A DNA stretch of 64,000 nucleotides from Stomoxys calcitrans (Eukaryota; Arthropoda; Insecta; Diptera; Muscidae): positions 123,232,458 through 123,296,457 of the forward strand of contig NC_081552.1 in NCBI RefSeq assembly GCF_963082655.1, given 5' to 3'. A program made the position numbers and the translations under genes. Positions 45,770 to 58,323 of this stretch are shown one piece after another (within the stretch, counting starts at the first letter, position 1; the number at the start of each line of letters is the position of its first letter). The notes beneath the pieces were generated by a model that made no database searches, was not told where the DNA came from, and saw nothing but the letters and a program-made list of their open reading frames with translations.

Positions 45770-46400
45770 GATATATGACGGCACTTTGCCAATACCGCCT
45801 GGTATTATTTTGTTCGCGTCATTGGCAAAGATTTTTAATACCATTTGCTATCACTTCAATACCAGACAAAGGAAGCTGTTAAGAATTGATGGCGTCAAAT
45901 TCATATTCTTTTTTTACATTTATTTAAATATTGTTGCCATTATAAAATATTAGTTCAACCAATAAATAAAATGTTTTCATACAATTTGAGTGCGTAAAAA
46001 CCCGCTCAAATACTCGAAAGCGCTGCTATGTACGTATATTCATTTGAAAACCACTCTGGGAATCAATGGATATGGAATCAATTGTTCAAAACAAAAAATT
46101 TTGGTTGGTCACGATGTAATATTACTTTTTGTAATTTTTTACATTGATAATCGAATTAAAAAAAGATTTAAGTTATTTTCCATGGTTTTTCGTTTGGTAC
46201 ATTAGGAGGTGAAATAATCAATAACGGTTTAATATTAAAAGATTGGTATTGAAACCTATCATTTATACTAACCACTTTATGTTTCATTCATACCAAATGG
46301 TATTGCTTTTTTACCATACGGTGTTGCTTACTATCAATAACGTATAGTACTGAAATGAGCAAATTTGGTATAAACTTTTTCTGGGTGTATCCTCACTCCC
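45770..46400. repeat. Unclassified dispersed repeat (family E), second copy
   Basis: 45831-46120 aligns with 8866-9130. The flanking part has several ATACCAAATGGTATTG-like palindromic motifs (46290-46310, 46360). No ORF of note. Confidence 0.45.
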
Positions 46401-46740
46401 CTTTAATCCACTATGGCGCAGAAACATATCGATACCATCAATCCCACGGCAGCCGCTTGTACGCACCGGATTAAACCGATGGAGTCTTCATCGGCAAGAG
46501 TTGTCGCTCAGTGTACATGCTCTCCCACAAATTGGACCTCTATGTTCTCGCCTGTGTGGTGCTTACAGCTATCCCATACCACCTATCACCCCCCTAATTC
46601 GACCTATTTTCACTTAAATGGTCGTATTGACCCCAGTCAATCGATACACGATTAACTACCAAAGCAGTGGTTTTAGGTGTAACTTGTGTTTAGTTAAAAA
46701 TAAGTGCCATATAAATGTTTACTTTGTGCTTAAATTAAAG
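46401..46740. other. Unrecognised segment with a short ORF
   Basis: An 80-codon ORF (46413-46655, MAQKHIDTINPTAAACTHRI...) has no motif that I recognise. The G+C is higher than in its surroundings, so it may be retroelement-derived, but I cannot place it. Confidence 0.25.
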
Positions 46741-46955
46741 ACTTTGTACTATTTTTCGTGGGGCTATGAAAAAAACACATGTCTTTGCAGACAAGCCCGC
46801 TTTAATTGACGCATTGGACGACAACATTGAAGCATTTCTTCGTGATACCGGCTGAAATGTTGGAAAGAGTAAACTAAAATTGAACTATGCTAATGGACCA
46901 TTGGGGGCGCAATCACGGTCAACATTTGCATGAAATAATCTTTAAACATTTAATT
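46741..46955 (+). pseudogene. C-terminal fragment of a DD41D transposase
   Basis: In broken frames: CTATTTTTCGTGGGGCTATG (YFxWGY), LTHWTTTLKHF-like, IPAEMLERV, then NHGQHLHEIIFKH. These align with YFLWGYVKSK, IPAEMLEKV and RGQHLNEIIFKK of the intact transposase. N-terminal and catalytic parts are missing. Confidence 0.7.
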
Positions 46956-47063
46956 GTATGGACGGTGCTATCGATTTATTCTCATTATCATTATCAGCAT
47001 TATCATCATCAGCATTAGAAGGGGTTAACCACCGTTGTCAATCAATCCCATGGGCAGGCAATA

Positions 47064-47155
47064 TGGTCAGAATCGATATATAGCCTGATACAGCTCCCAT
47101 ATAAACCGATCTCCCCATTTTGCTTCTTGAGCCCCGAATCTGACTATAACTTGTG
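47064..47155 (-). mobile_element. Internal family-A DINE fragment
   Basis: GGTCAGAATCGATATATAGC, TGATACAGCTCCCATATAAA and TTTTGCTTCTTGAGCCCCGA match the 5'-half unit of the 17617-type subfamily. Confidence 0.65.
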
Positions 47156-47224
47156 TGCTCCTCCTCCGTCCTTATTCATTGTTCTTTGTTGGCCTAGGGA
47201 AGGTTAAGTTTGTTTCCCGGAAAG

Positions 47225-47325
47225 CTTGGGTTAGGATAGGTTTAAGTGGCAGTCTGCCATCAGACGCACTTACACGTTTTCCCCTATTATGATACCATAG
47301 GAACAAGAGAAGGAAGATGCTTTCT
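47225..47325 (-). mobile_element. Probable SINE 3' tail
   Basis: GGTTTAAGTGGCAGTCTGCC, CACTTACACG and ATTATGATACCATAGGAAC match, inverted, the body-end layout of the calyptrate SINE (GTGGTATCACAAT..., CACTTAGAC complement, GGCTGCCACCTAA). Confidence 0.4.
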
Positions 47326-47782
47326 AGTTCCAACCGTATGTGTCTCGTCTCTCTGTAAAAACCACAAAGTTTTTATTGAAACAATCTAACAGCGCACGAC
47401 GATTTTTTTTTCACTTACCGAACGTAGAATAGCGCCTTGATCTTCTGTCCTTTTTTTATAATCTCTAACACCAACTTTCAAGGTGTCTCCCACTATTTAA
47501 TCTTTCCATTTACCTTTTTTCTCCACAGCAATGACGATGACAATTTCTTTTAATTCATTTTTACATACTTCAACTTTGATTGACGTCATTTCAATGTGAA
47601 TTATTAGGGGTTGTCTTCTTCTTATTTCACTTGAAACCGAATGTTGGAATAAAAAGAAATACGAAATATCGTATGTTCTACCCCTTCAATCCAAACATGC
47701 TGTGTCTTTAAACTTTGTCACTCGTTATCTCGAATTGCGGTCTAAAGCCAACTCTTCTTCTTTCTTACGCTCTTTTGGACAT
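47326..47782. other. Unassigned sequence
   Basis: No feature recognised. The right edge is the point where homology with 13423 starts. Confidence 0.35.
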
Positions 47783-48800
47783 TGGGCCTCTATCGTGATT
47801 TCGATAGATGGACATGGCTAGATCGACTCAGAATGTCGAGAGTATATATATACACTTTATTGGGTGTTAGACGAATATTTCGAGGTGTTACAAACGGAAT
47901 GACTACATTAGTATATGCCCACCCTATGGTGGTGGGTAAAATAATTTGCAAGCGTTGTTCGTTTGTAAGACGATGCATGGTTGAATTATAGACCAAAGTG
48001 GAGATGTGTGACAGTGAGTCAAAACACGAAACGTGCATAAGCTGTTGAAACCAGTTTTCCCTAAAAGATAATAGCTAAAAATCACCCTTTATATAAGGAT
48101 CCGAATCATCTATGCATAAGGGCCGAAAGGGACTTGCAGATGACATTCAATTGGACTAGAACCTCTTCACGTGTAAAACGAATGTGGGCCAATTTGACTC
48201 ATTTCATTTCCCCGTGAGGTGGTGGTTAGGTTGAAAAGAGGGTGCAGATATTATTTCGCCCCATGCCACTATGGACAAACACCATAACCAGTAATCGGCT
48301 TGTTGTGCGCTCTAAATATAAAAATAAATAACCTCGAAAAAGAAAATCCTTAATTGTTTTCCAAGCCACTCCCCTAAGTTGGTTCATGTCTTGTATAGTG
48401 TGCCCACTTAAGTACCGATCTCTTTTAGCTGCGAAAACCGGGCAATGACAAAGAAAATGCTCCAACGTCTCATTATCGTCCCCACATGCTATCACTTACC
48501 GCACCGATTTTGCATAAGTGATTCCGTAGTCCTATGAGTCCCGTTATGGTACCAAAAGCTATACTGACCTCCTTCCTACTTCCTTTCAGTAATAGCCTCG
48601 TCCTTTCACGATCCGGATCACCCATAGGAAAGAGTGAAAGAGCTGACGATTTGGCATTGAAGGACAGAAGGCTGCCATCAAATCGTTATTGTTTTGTTAC
48701 TAAAACCAAAATAAAAAATCATTGAAAATAATTTTGTCTTATTGTATTTTAATTATTTATGTATATTATTAAAATTAACAATTTTTATACCCTCCACCAT
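47783..48800 (-). repeat. Inverted duplicate of the 10.2-13.4 kb region, lacking two insertions
   Basis: Read on the minus strand this segment follows 10238-10659, 11565-12041 and 13350-13423 in order: spacer, retroelement tail, retroelement RT scrap, mariner copy-2 5' end (47941-48089), short DINE (47783-47940). It has neither DINE A6 nor the intact DD41D element. It therefore preserves both unoccupied sites. Confidence 0.85.
48226..48640 (-). pseudogene. Non-LTR retrotransposon C-terminal tail
   Basis: Encodes GDDNETLEHFLCHCPVFAAK and MNQLRGVAWKTIKDFLF on the minus strand, plus the 3' UTR. It is the paralog of 10400-10659 plus 11565-11690. Confidence 0.75.
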
Positions 48801-49801
48801 AGAATGGGGGGTATACTAATTTCGCCATTCTGTTTGTAACTACTCGAAATATTCGTCTAAGACCCCATAAAGTATATATATTCTTGATCGTAATGTCATT
48901 TTAAGTCGATCTAGCCATGTCAGTCCGTCTGTCCGTCTGTCTGTCGAAAGCACGCTAACTTTCGAAGGAGTAGAGCTAGCCGCTTGAAATTTTGCACCAA
49001 TACTTTTTTTTAGTGTAGGTCGGTTGGTATTGTAAATGGGCCAAATCCGTCCATACTTTGGTATAGCTGCCATATAAACCAATCTTGGGTCTTGACTTCT
49101 TGAGCCTCTAGAAGGCGCAATTCTTATCCGATTTAACACGTAGTGTTTTGGTATCACTTTCAACAAGTGTGCTAAGTGTGATTGAAATCAGTTCATAATC
49201 TGGTATAGCTGTCATATAAACCGATCTAGGATCTTGACTTCTTTAGCCAATAGAGCGCGCAATTCTCATCCAATTTGGCTGAAATTTTGCATGAGTTGTT
49301 TTGTTATGGCTAAGTATGGCGTAAATCGGTATAGAACCTGATATAGCTGCCATATAAACCGATCTGGGATCTTGACTTCTTGAACCTCTAGAGAGCGCAA
49401 TTCTCATCCGATTTGGCTGAAATTTTGTACAACGGTCAACTCATGACCTACAAGGTCAACTCATGACCTTCAACATACGTGTATAACAACGTCAGAATCG
49501 ATCAATAGCTTGATACAGCTCCCATATAAACCTATCTCCCGATTTTGCTTCTTGAGCCCCTACAAGGCGCAATTCTTATCCGAATGAACTGAAATATTAC
49601 ATAATGACTTCTACATTGTTCAGCATTCATTTATGGGCCGAATCGGACTATAACTTGATATAGGTCCAATAGCATAACAGTTCTTATTAAATATTCTATG
49701 TTTGTCTAAAAAGAGATACCGCGCATAGAACTCGACAAATGCGATCAATGGTGGAGGGTATATAAGATTCGGCCCGGCCGAACTTAGCACGCTTTTACTT
49801 G
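48786..49801 (-). mobile_element. Family-A DINE (A19)
   Basis: TATACCC start, short GTCT microsatellite, diverged units, intact palindrome TTCGGCCCGGCCGAA and ACTTG end. Its 3' flank is shared with A5 (the duplicated region). Its 5' half belongs to the 17617-type subfamily (CGCGCATAGAACTCGAC), so it looks chimeric. Confidence 0.8.
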
Positions 49802-49823
49802 ATTTTTTTTTTTTTTTTTAATT

Positions 49824-49958
49824 CGGATTTATGAATATACCTATCAGAGAATTGCATGAGTTCCTAAATTTGGCACTCAAATGCCACTTGTGCCAAAGCA
49901 AGTGCCTGTTATGCATGCCACATCAAAACAATGAAAGCTGGAAACGCTCTTCATATGA
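49824..49958 (+). repeat. Second copy of the 20895-21034 segment
   Basis: Near-identical to 20895-21034, ending at GCTCTTCATAT, where the two diverge. It follows a DINE 5' end here too. Confidence 0.75.
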
Positions 49959-50880
49959 CCAGAGAGCAAGAGTTGATCGAATGTTTCATCAATCGTTCAG
50001 TGGCTGTGCTTTTCAATTTGAGTGTCGGACATAGTTTGTTGTTTGCGAATGAGCACAACACAGATGAGTGCCATGGGAAGCCAAAGCAAGCAGAGGAATG
50101 CCACAAACAGACAAACAAACGGCAAATACACATAGATCAACAATGTTCAGCCCTTCATGGTAGCGTTGATGCCAAGTCACACGCATTCAGTGTTGCCGTT
50201 TTGGGCTTTTTCTACTAAATTTGCTCGGATGGAATTGTAAATTTTAGGATTTGGTCAGATGGACTGCCCAAACCGATTTTGGTAGATTTTCAATGTGATC
50301 GACAGTTTTTCTTTTAGTAGCACAGCGTAAAAATTTGTCATTTCGAAAAAAATTGATCAAAACTTTTATCTTTGGGAAAATGTTATCAAAATTTTGTCGT
50401 TTTAGAGAATATATCAATATTTTGTCTTAAGAGTAAATTTTAAGAAATTGTAAACTGCGGTCGGCTAGTTGAAGATTTGGTAGTTTTTTTTTGAACATGT
50501 TTGGCAACACTGCTTCCTTATTTCCATTTTTTCGTTACCCAAGCCATTACAAAGCACGCTCAATAATGTCAATGCTCATTTTGAACGATATCTGTGTGTG
50601 TGTGAATGTCATCTATTCAGTTGAGTCTCGTGAGTATTGCTCAAAACGTAAAATACAACCATCAATCATTTTATGCTCATTAGCAAAAAAACTTACTTGC
50701 TCAACGAATCATAAAATGGTATTTCATGTTTTGGTGGTTTAGAGTCGTAAGCGTCAACAACGATAGCTGGTATAAGTTGTGAGCGTGTCATTCACTTCAT
50801 GTCTAACGTGTGCACTCATTTTAAAGAGGCTTGCTGCTATTCTATGATACCTATACACCATTACTGTGTTTTATAAGACA
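49959..50880. other. Unassigned sequence with short ORFs
   Basis: ORFs of 67-95 codons overlap in two frames near 49830-50218 without recognisable motifs. The rest is A+T-rich. Nothing supportable as a gene. Confidence 0.35.
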
Positions 50881-51425
50881 CTAACTGACCCGGGCCCGCT
50901 CAGCTGCGCCTTCTTTTACTTTATATGGAACAAAAGTTTCCTTGGAATATTTATTTTCGACAATTAAAAAGCTTTTAGAGAAATACCATGCTACGAATAT
51001 AGTATATCGCTTGATTAATGGCTTAACAATATAAGTGCCTTTATCTAAATCCCATATGATTTTTATTGGTCTACGAATTTTAGTTTGGTTGTAAGATGTA
51101 CTCCATTCTTAAAATACTTCATTTCAGCCCGATATTCTCATGATGACTGATTTAGTGGTGTTTTCGGGGGAAGGTGGTCCCCCAGATACTTGGCCTTGAA
51201 AAAATATCAGCATCGTGTTCTTCTCTTAAATACCACTTATTTAAACCCCATTGGCTTAAGAGGAGTTTACAGGATGAGACGCCCCCCAAACACATGGCCC
51301 CAATATAGGTTATCAAATTCGTTTTCTAATCTCAAATACCTTTCATTTGAGCCACATATTGAATGGTCGAAATTTTTTTTTCCCTTTGGGGGTGATTTGG
51401 AAAGGCCTAAATACATGGTCCTACA
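50881..51425 (-). mobile_element. Helitron 3'-half (D6), interrupted by or abutting D7
   Basis: The plus strand starts CTAACTGACCCGGGCCCGCT, preceded by A. About three units follow, then it meets the TC end of D7. Confidence 0.7.
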
Positions 51426-52429
51426 TCTTATATATAAAAATCTATTTGTGTTTGTTTGTATGTTTGTGTGTTCCTTATAGACTCAGAAACGGCTGAACCA
51501 ATTTTCTTGAAATTTTCACAGATGGTGCATAATGACCCCATGGTGAAAATAAGGTACTACATTTTGTGTGCTCTCATATAGTACCCTAAACATAAAAATT
51601 TGGTATTCAAATTTCGGATGGGGTACCTAGGGTGGCCCCCCCACCCCAAAACCTACTAAACATATATTTTAACCAATCACGACAATATGGGAATCAAATG
51701 AAAGGTATTTAGGATAATAAAACGTATCTGATATCCAATTGTCGAACCAAGTGCTAGGGGGGCCAACCCAACCCCCAAAGCACCCTTAAATCGGACATAT
51801 TTACCGACCATGGCAATATGGGGCTCAAATGAAAGGTATTTGCGAGTAGAATACGAATCTGATATCCAAATGTAAGACCATGTATTTAGGGCATCATCCC
51901 TTTCCCAAAACACCCCCAAAGGGAAAAAAATTTTTCGACCATGCCAATATGTGGCTCAAATGAAAGGTATTTGAGATTAGAAAATGAATTTGATAACGTT
52001 TTTTGGGGCCGTGTGTTTGACGGACGCCTCATCGTGTAAACTCCCCTAAACCAATGTCACTATGGGGTTTAAGTAAATGGTATTTGAAAGAAGAGTACGA
52101 TGCTGATATTTTTTCAGGGGCAAGTATCTGGGGGACCACCTCTCCCCCGTAAACACCACTAAATCAAACATCGTGAGAATATCGCAATGAAATGAAGTAT
52201 TTTAAGAATGTACACCTTACATACAAAATTAAATTCGTAGAACAATAAAGGTCATGTGGGATTCAGATAAAGGCACTTATATTGTTAAACTGTTAGTCAA
52301 GCGATATACTCTTTTCGTAGCATAGTATTTCACTAAAAGCTCTTTAAGTGTCGAAAATAATCATTTCAAGGAAACTATTGTTCTATATAAAGTAAAAGAA
52401 GGCGCAGCGGAGCGGGCCCGGTCAGCTAG
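51426..52429 (+). mobile_element. Complete short Helitron (D7), opposite orientation to D6
   Basis: A/TCTTATATATAAAAATC at the 5' end and GGGCCCGGTCAGCTAG/T at the 3' end: canonical TC...CTAG ends between A and T on the plus strand. About six internal units in about 1.0 kb. No ORF for Rep/helicase. Confidence 0.82.
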
Positions 52430-52467
52430 TATAAAATATTTTCTGAAGAGGCATAAGTAAAATAATC

Positions 52468-52520
52468 CAAGTAAAAGCGTGCTTAGTTCGGCCGGGCTGA
52501 ATCTTGGGAACCTACCACCA
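52468..52520 (+). mobile_element. DINE 5'-terminal scrap
   Basis: CAAGTAAAAGCGTGCTTAG, TTCGGCCGGGCTGAATC and CCTACCACC form the start of a DINE like A8. It is cut after about 50 bp. Confidence 0.7.
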
Positions 52521-52553
52521 ACCCACGGAATAAATCAAGTTGAAGGGCATTGT

Positions 52554-53320
52554 TATACCCTCCACCATAGGATGGGGGGTATACTAATATCGTTATTCTG
52601 TTTGTGACTACTCGAAATATTCGTCTGAGACCCCATAAAGTATATAAATTCTTGATCGTCGCGACATTTTATGTCGATCTAGCCATGTCCGTCCGTGTCC
52701 GTCTGTCTGTCGAAAGCATGCTAGCTTCCGAAGGCGTAAAGCTAGTCGCTTGAAATTTTGCACAAATACTTCTTATTAGTGTAGGTCGGTTGGTATTGTA
52801 AATGGGCCATATCGGTTTATGTTTTGAAATAGCTACCATATAAACAGATCTTGGATCTTGACTTCTTGAACCTCTAGGGTGCGCAATTCTTATCCGATTG
52901 GAATGAAATTTTGGTGCGACGTGTTTTGTTATGGTATCCAACAACTGTGCCAAGTATGGTTCAAATCGGTTCATAACCTGATATAGCTGCCATACAAGTC
53001 GATCTGGGATCTTGACTTCTTGAGCCTCTAGAGGTCGCAATTATTATCCGATTTGCCTGAAGTTTTGTACAACGGATCCTCTCATGACCATCAACATACG
53101 TGTTTATTATGGTCTGAATCGGTCTATAGCTTGATACAGCTCCCTTATATATCGTTCTATTTCCTCTATTTTGCTTCTTGAGCCCCCAAAGGGTGCAATT
53201 CTTGTTCGAATTGGCTGACATTTTACACAGGTCTCCAACATATAATTTAATTATGGTCCAAATCGGACCATATCGTGATATCGCTCTAATAGCAGAGCAA
53301 ATCTTTTCTTATATCCTTTT
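52554..53320 (-). mobile_element. Family-A DINE (A20), 5' truncated
   Basis: TATACCCTCCACCATAGG end, core, two to three units. Stops at TTTTCTTATATCCTTTT, where a family-B 3' end begins. Confidence 0.8.
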
Positions 53321-53464
53321 TATACCCACCACAGAAGGATGGGGGTATATTCATTTTGTCATTCCGTTTGCAACACATCGAAATATCCATTTCCGACCCT
53401 ATAAAGTATATATATTCTTGATCAGCGTAAAAATCTAAGACGATCTAGACATGTCCGTCTGTCT
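53321..53464 (-). mobile_element. Family-B DINE 3'-end fragment
   Basis: TATACCCACCACAGAAGGAT, TTCCGTTTGCAACACATCG and the core to GTCCGTCTGTCTC. Identical in layout to 56440-56590, then cut. Confidence 0.8.
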
Positions 53465-53465
53465 C

Positions 53466-54465
53466 CTTTCAGAAAAAACTACACAATCTATAACAATTTC
53501 AAGAAAATCCGTTCAGCCAAGTATCAGATAGTCATAATGGGTCTAATTGCGTTTTTGAGGGGTGGCGTGATCCCTTATATTCCGATCTGATTTTGTATTC
53601 CAGATTCGAAATCTACTCCCGAATACCTTTCATATTAGCCCCATATTAAAACGAACGTTAAATATGTCTGTTTGGGGGAGTTTTGGGGTTGGGGCGGCCC
53701 GGTGGGCCTCAAGACTCAAATTTCAATACCACATTCGTATTCTTCTCTCCATGCCTATGTTGCCTTCCAGACCAATCTACACACTATGCGAAAATTGGTT
53801 CTGCCGTTTTTCAGTCTATATGGAACAAACAAAACGAGTCTCATATATCCGTGATTCTAGAATGTGTCCATTTTAGCCGTTTTTGTGGTGGTGGGGTGAA
53901 ATACTTCGAAATGAATGTGTGCCAGATTCGCATACTTTACTACTCCCGCATACTTTTCATTTGATACCTATATTGTCCTTATAGGTCCACTTTTGATCTT
54001 GGTTGGTGTTTTTGGGGTAACGGGAGAGGGTCCGCCCAATTCCGTTATCAACAAATTATATCGCCTTGTCCTACTTCGTGACCATATTCGTAATTTGCTC
54101 CCGAATACCTTTTATTTGAGTCCCATAATGTCATGATCGTGAAATAAACCTATATTAAGAGGTTTTGGGGCTGGGGCGACCCCCCAGGTACTTGGACCCC
54201 ACTTTTATTAAGAAATTCGTACTCTACTCTTGAATACCATCCATTTGAATCCCATATTGTCCCGATCGGTCCACTTTTATTTTTGGGTAGCACTTTTGTG
54301 GTAAGGGGGAGGGTCCGCCCCTTCCCGATATCAAAAAATTATATAGCCTATGTTCCCTTCCAGACCAACCTTCACAATCTCTGGAAATTTCAAGGTAATC
54401 GGTTCAGCCTTTTTGAGTCTATACGGAACAAACAAACAAACACAAATTGAATTTTATATACAAGA
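53466..54465 (-). mobile_element. Helitron 5'-half (D8)
   Basis: Starts mid-element (GAAAAAACTACACAATCTAT), carries about five units, and ends in the Helitron 5' terminus (ACACAAATTGAATTTTATAT then ACAAGA). It abuts D9 with two bases between. Confidence 0.7.
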
Positions 54466-54467
54466 TA

Positions 54468-57400
54468 CTAGCTGACCCGGGCCCGCTCCGCTGCGCTTTC
54501 TTTTACATTATATGGAACAAAAGTTTCCTGGAATTAATTATTTTCGATAATTAAAGAGCTTTTAGTGAAATACCATGCTACGAAAAGAGTATATCGCTTG
54601 ACTAACAGTTTAACAATATAAGTGCCTTTATCTGAATCCCATATGATCTTTATTGGTCTTCGAATTTAAGTTTGGTTGTAAGGTGCACATGGCCCTGAAA
54701 AAATATCAGCATCGTGCTCTTCTTTCAAATACCATTTATTTAAACCCCATATTGCCATAGGCTTAAAAGGAGTTTACAGGATGAGGCGTCCCCCAAACAA
54801 ATACGTTTCACTTGAGCCACATATTGGGATGGCCGAAAAATTTTTTCCCTTTGGGGGTGTTTTGGGAAAGGGGTGATGCCTAAATACATTGTCCTACATT
54901 TGGATCGTATTCTACACCCAAATACCTTTATTTGAGCCCCATATTGCGATGGTCACTCAAAAATTGCTGTTTGTCGGGTATTTTGGGAAAGGGGTAGAAC
55001 CCCAGAAAATTGGTTCCAAAAATGGCTATCAATTCTTACTCTACCCCCCAATACCTTTCATTTAGGTCAACATTGTCATAGTCGGCAAATTTAGGGGTGT
55101 TTTGAGGATTGGGGTGGTCGCTCAAACACTAAGCCAGGAAAATATATCAGTAATGTTCTCTATTTCATATATCTATATATCATTTATTTGAACCTCATAT
55201 TGCCATTGGCCTCAAAATTGGATATCAAATTCCTTTTCAAATCTCCTTATTGCAAAAGTCAGCAAATATGTCCGGTTTGGGGTATTGGCCCTAAAAACTA
55301 TGAATATTTAGATTAATTTTTTTTAAGACCCAAATTGTCTTGGTGAGGAAATACGTCCTATTTGGGGGTTGTTATGGTGGTGGGACGTCCCCTAGACAGT
55401 TGGTCCCTAATGTTGATATCAGATACGTGGTCTACTCCCAAATACCTTTAATTTGAACCCCATATTTCCATAGTCGGCAAACATGACCTGCTTGGGCGGT
55501 GTTTTGGGGATGGGCGGCCACTCTGTGAGTTGGCCTTGAAAATATACATCGGATTCATATTACACTCTTAATTGAGCCTCATATTGCAAAAGTCAGCAAA
55601 TACTTACTATTTGGGTGGTGTTGTGGGGGTGGGGTGGCACCACAGACACTTTACCCAAATATTGATATCAGATTCGTGCTTTACTCCCAAAGACCTTTTA
55701 TTTGAGTCCCATATGGCTATGGTCGTAAATTAGTCCCCTTTGGGGGTGTTTTTGGGGAGAAGCGGCCCCCCAAACACTTGGTCCCATATTTGGATATCAG
55801 ATTCTAATTCTACACTCAAATACCTTTTAGTTAAGCCCCATATTCCCACGGTCAGTATATAAGTCCTGTTTGGGGGGTGTTTTGGGGAAGTGGTGGACCC
55901 CCAGAAACGTGGTCCCAAATTTGGATATCAGATTCGTATTCTACTCGCAAATACCTTTCATTTGAGTCCCATATTGCCATGGTCGGTAAATATGTCCGAT
56001 GTAGGAGTGTTTTGGGGGTTGGGGTGGTCCCCCTAGCACTTGGTTCGACAAATGGATATCAGATACGTGTTCGTATCCTAGATACCTTTCATTTGAGTCC
56101 CATATTGTCGTGATTGGTCTAAATATATATTTGGTAGGTTTTAGTGTGGGGCGGCCCCCCTAGGTACCCCATCCGAAATTTGGATACCAAATTTTTATTT
56201 TTAGGGTACTATATAAGAGCACACAAAATTTCGCTTAAATCGCACCACCCATCTCCGAGATCTGACGTTTCTGAAAATTAGGGTAAGGGGAGGGTCCGCC
56301 CCCCCCTTCAGATATCAAAAAATATAGTACCCTATTTGTACCACGGTCTGTGAAAATTTCAAGAAAATTGGTTCAGCCGTTTCTGAGTCTATACAAACAA
56401 ACAAACAAACAAATCTACAAACAAACACAAATTGATTTTTATACCCACCACCGACGGATGGGGGTATATTCATTTTGTCATTCCGTTTGCAACACATCGA
56501 AATATCCATTTCCGACCCTATAAAGTATATATATTCTTGATCAGCGTAAAAATCTAAGACGATCTAGACATGTCCGTCCGTCTGTCTGTTGAAATCACGC
56601 TACAGTCTTCAAAAATAGAGATATTGAGCTGAAATTTTGCACAGGTTCTTTTTTTTTTGTCCATAAGCAGGTTAAGTTCGAAGATAGGCTATATCGGACT
56701 ATATCTTGATGTTGCCCCCCATATAGACCGATCCGCCGATTTAGGGTCTTAGGCCAATAAAGACCACATTTATTATCCGATTTTGCTGAAATTTGGGACA
56801 GTGAATTGTGTTAGGCTCTTCGACGTCCTCCGTCAATTTGGCCCAGATCGGTCCAAATTTGGATATAGCTGCCATATAGCCCGATCCTCCAATTTAGGGT
56901 CTTAGGCCCATAAAAGCCACATTTATTATCCGATTTTGCTGAAATTTGGGACAGTGAGTTGTTTTAGCCCCTTCGACATCGTCCGTCAATATGGCTCAGA
57001 TCGGTTCAGATTTAGATATAGCTGCCATATAGACCGATTCTCCAAAGTAGGGTCTTAGGCCCATAAAAGCCACATTTATTATCCGATTTTGAGAAAATTT
57101 GGGAGAGTGAGTTGTACAAGGCCCTTCAACACCCTCTGTCAATTTGGCATAGATCCGTCCAGATTTGGATATAGCTGCCATATAGACCGATCTCTCGGTT
57201 TTAGGTTTTGGGGCCAAAAAAGCGCATTTATTGTCCGATGTTGTCGAAATTTGGGACAAAGAGTTAAGTTAAGCCCCTCCACATATTTCTGCAATTTGGT
57301 CTAGATCGATCAAGATTTGCATATAGCTGCCATATAAACCGATCTCTCGATTTAAGGTCTTGGCCCCATAAAAGACGCATTTTTAATCCGATTGCACTGA

Positions 57401-57694
57401 AATTTTACACTCTGACTTATGTTATGCTTTTCGACATCCGTGTGGTATATAGTTCAGATCGGTTTATTTTTAGATATAACTACTAAAAAGACCAATATTT
57501 TGTTATATACAATTGAACAATAACTTTTACTTATTAGTATCTGTTCCAAATCGGAACATAGCTGCTATGGGGGATAAGGTATGAATTTTGCACCGGATTT
57601 TGAGGAAAGGTGGTTCACATATATATCCGAGGTGGTGGATTTCCAAAGTTCGGCCCAGCCGAACTTAACGCCTTTTTACTTGTTAGATATAAGA
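54468..57694 (-). mobile_element. Helitron D9, split near its 5' end by DINE B2
   Basis: CTAGCTGACCCGGGCCCGCT start at 54468, about twelve units, then ACACAAATTGATTTT at 56439. After B2 the final bases TAGATATAAGA resume at 57684. GATTTT + TAGATATAAGA reconstitutes the terminus seen in D4 and D10, so B2 entered between two T's about 11 bp from the Helitron end. Confidence 0.78.
56440..57683 (-). mobile_element. Family-B DINE (B2), full length
   Basis: TATACCCACCACCGACGGAT stem-loop end, short GTCC microsatellite, six 153-bp-type units (GATCGGTC-complement with CATATAGACCGATC), palindrome TTCGGCCCAGCCGAA and ACTTGT. Confidence 0.85.
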
Positions 57695-58106
57695 AGAAGA
57701 TGATTGGTGCTTAAAGTATCTCATCTGTCAAGAAAGCAATCACCTCAATTTCGTTCATATTATCGACGAAATAAAACCGCGAATTCTCGGTAGTCGTAGT
57801 CGAATATTCAAATTCGACATACATAATAAGGCCCATTATTTGCTGAAGTACGTAAGTAAGTCTCTACAAGAGACTTGACGGACAATATTATTGAAATTTT
57901 GTTAACTTTAAACTAGATCTCTAGTTGAGGTAGTTGTTAAAATAGGCAAACTACCATGTAGAGCACCAAACTCCCATAACATTAATGGCTTGCAAATACT
58001 GGTACGAGTCCCCCGTCGGCCAAAAAAAAAATTTTTTTGTTCTTTAAACTTATTTAATAAATATAAATTTCGGCATAAATAAATATAAATTTCGTATTCA
58101 AAGAAA
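57695..58106. other. Unassigned AT-rich spacer
   Basis: Nothing recognised; one short direct repeat ATAAATATAAATTTCG near 58058-58095. Confidence 0.35.
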
Positions 58107-58323
58107 ACAAGTTAAAAAGCTTTAAGGTCGGCCGGGTCGAACTTTGGATACCCACCACCTCAGGTATACATGTAAACCACCTTTCAACAAAATTCGGTGA
58201 AAACTGCATACGTTATGTCCCATAGCAGTTATATCGAAATATGTTCCGATTTGGACCAAATAGTAATAAGTACGAGTCATTGTTCAATTGTGTATAACAA
58301 AATATTGGTCTTTTTAGTAGCTA

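Noticed and set aside
46413..46655. 80-aa ORF possibly encoding a small host protein
   Set aside because: No recognisable domain or splice sites and no constraint visible; kept only as an unrecognised segment.
49831..50218. Overlapping ORFs of 67 and 95 aa (CHLCQSKCLLCMPHQNN and similar)
   Set aside because: The Cys-rich beginning lies in the duplicated 140-bp segment and is broken in its other copy; no known motif.
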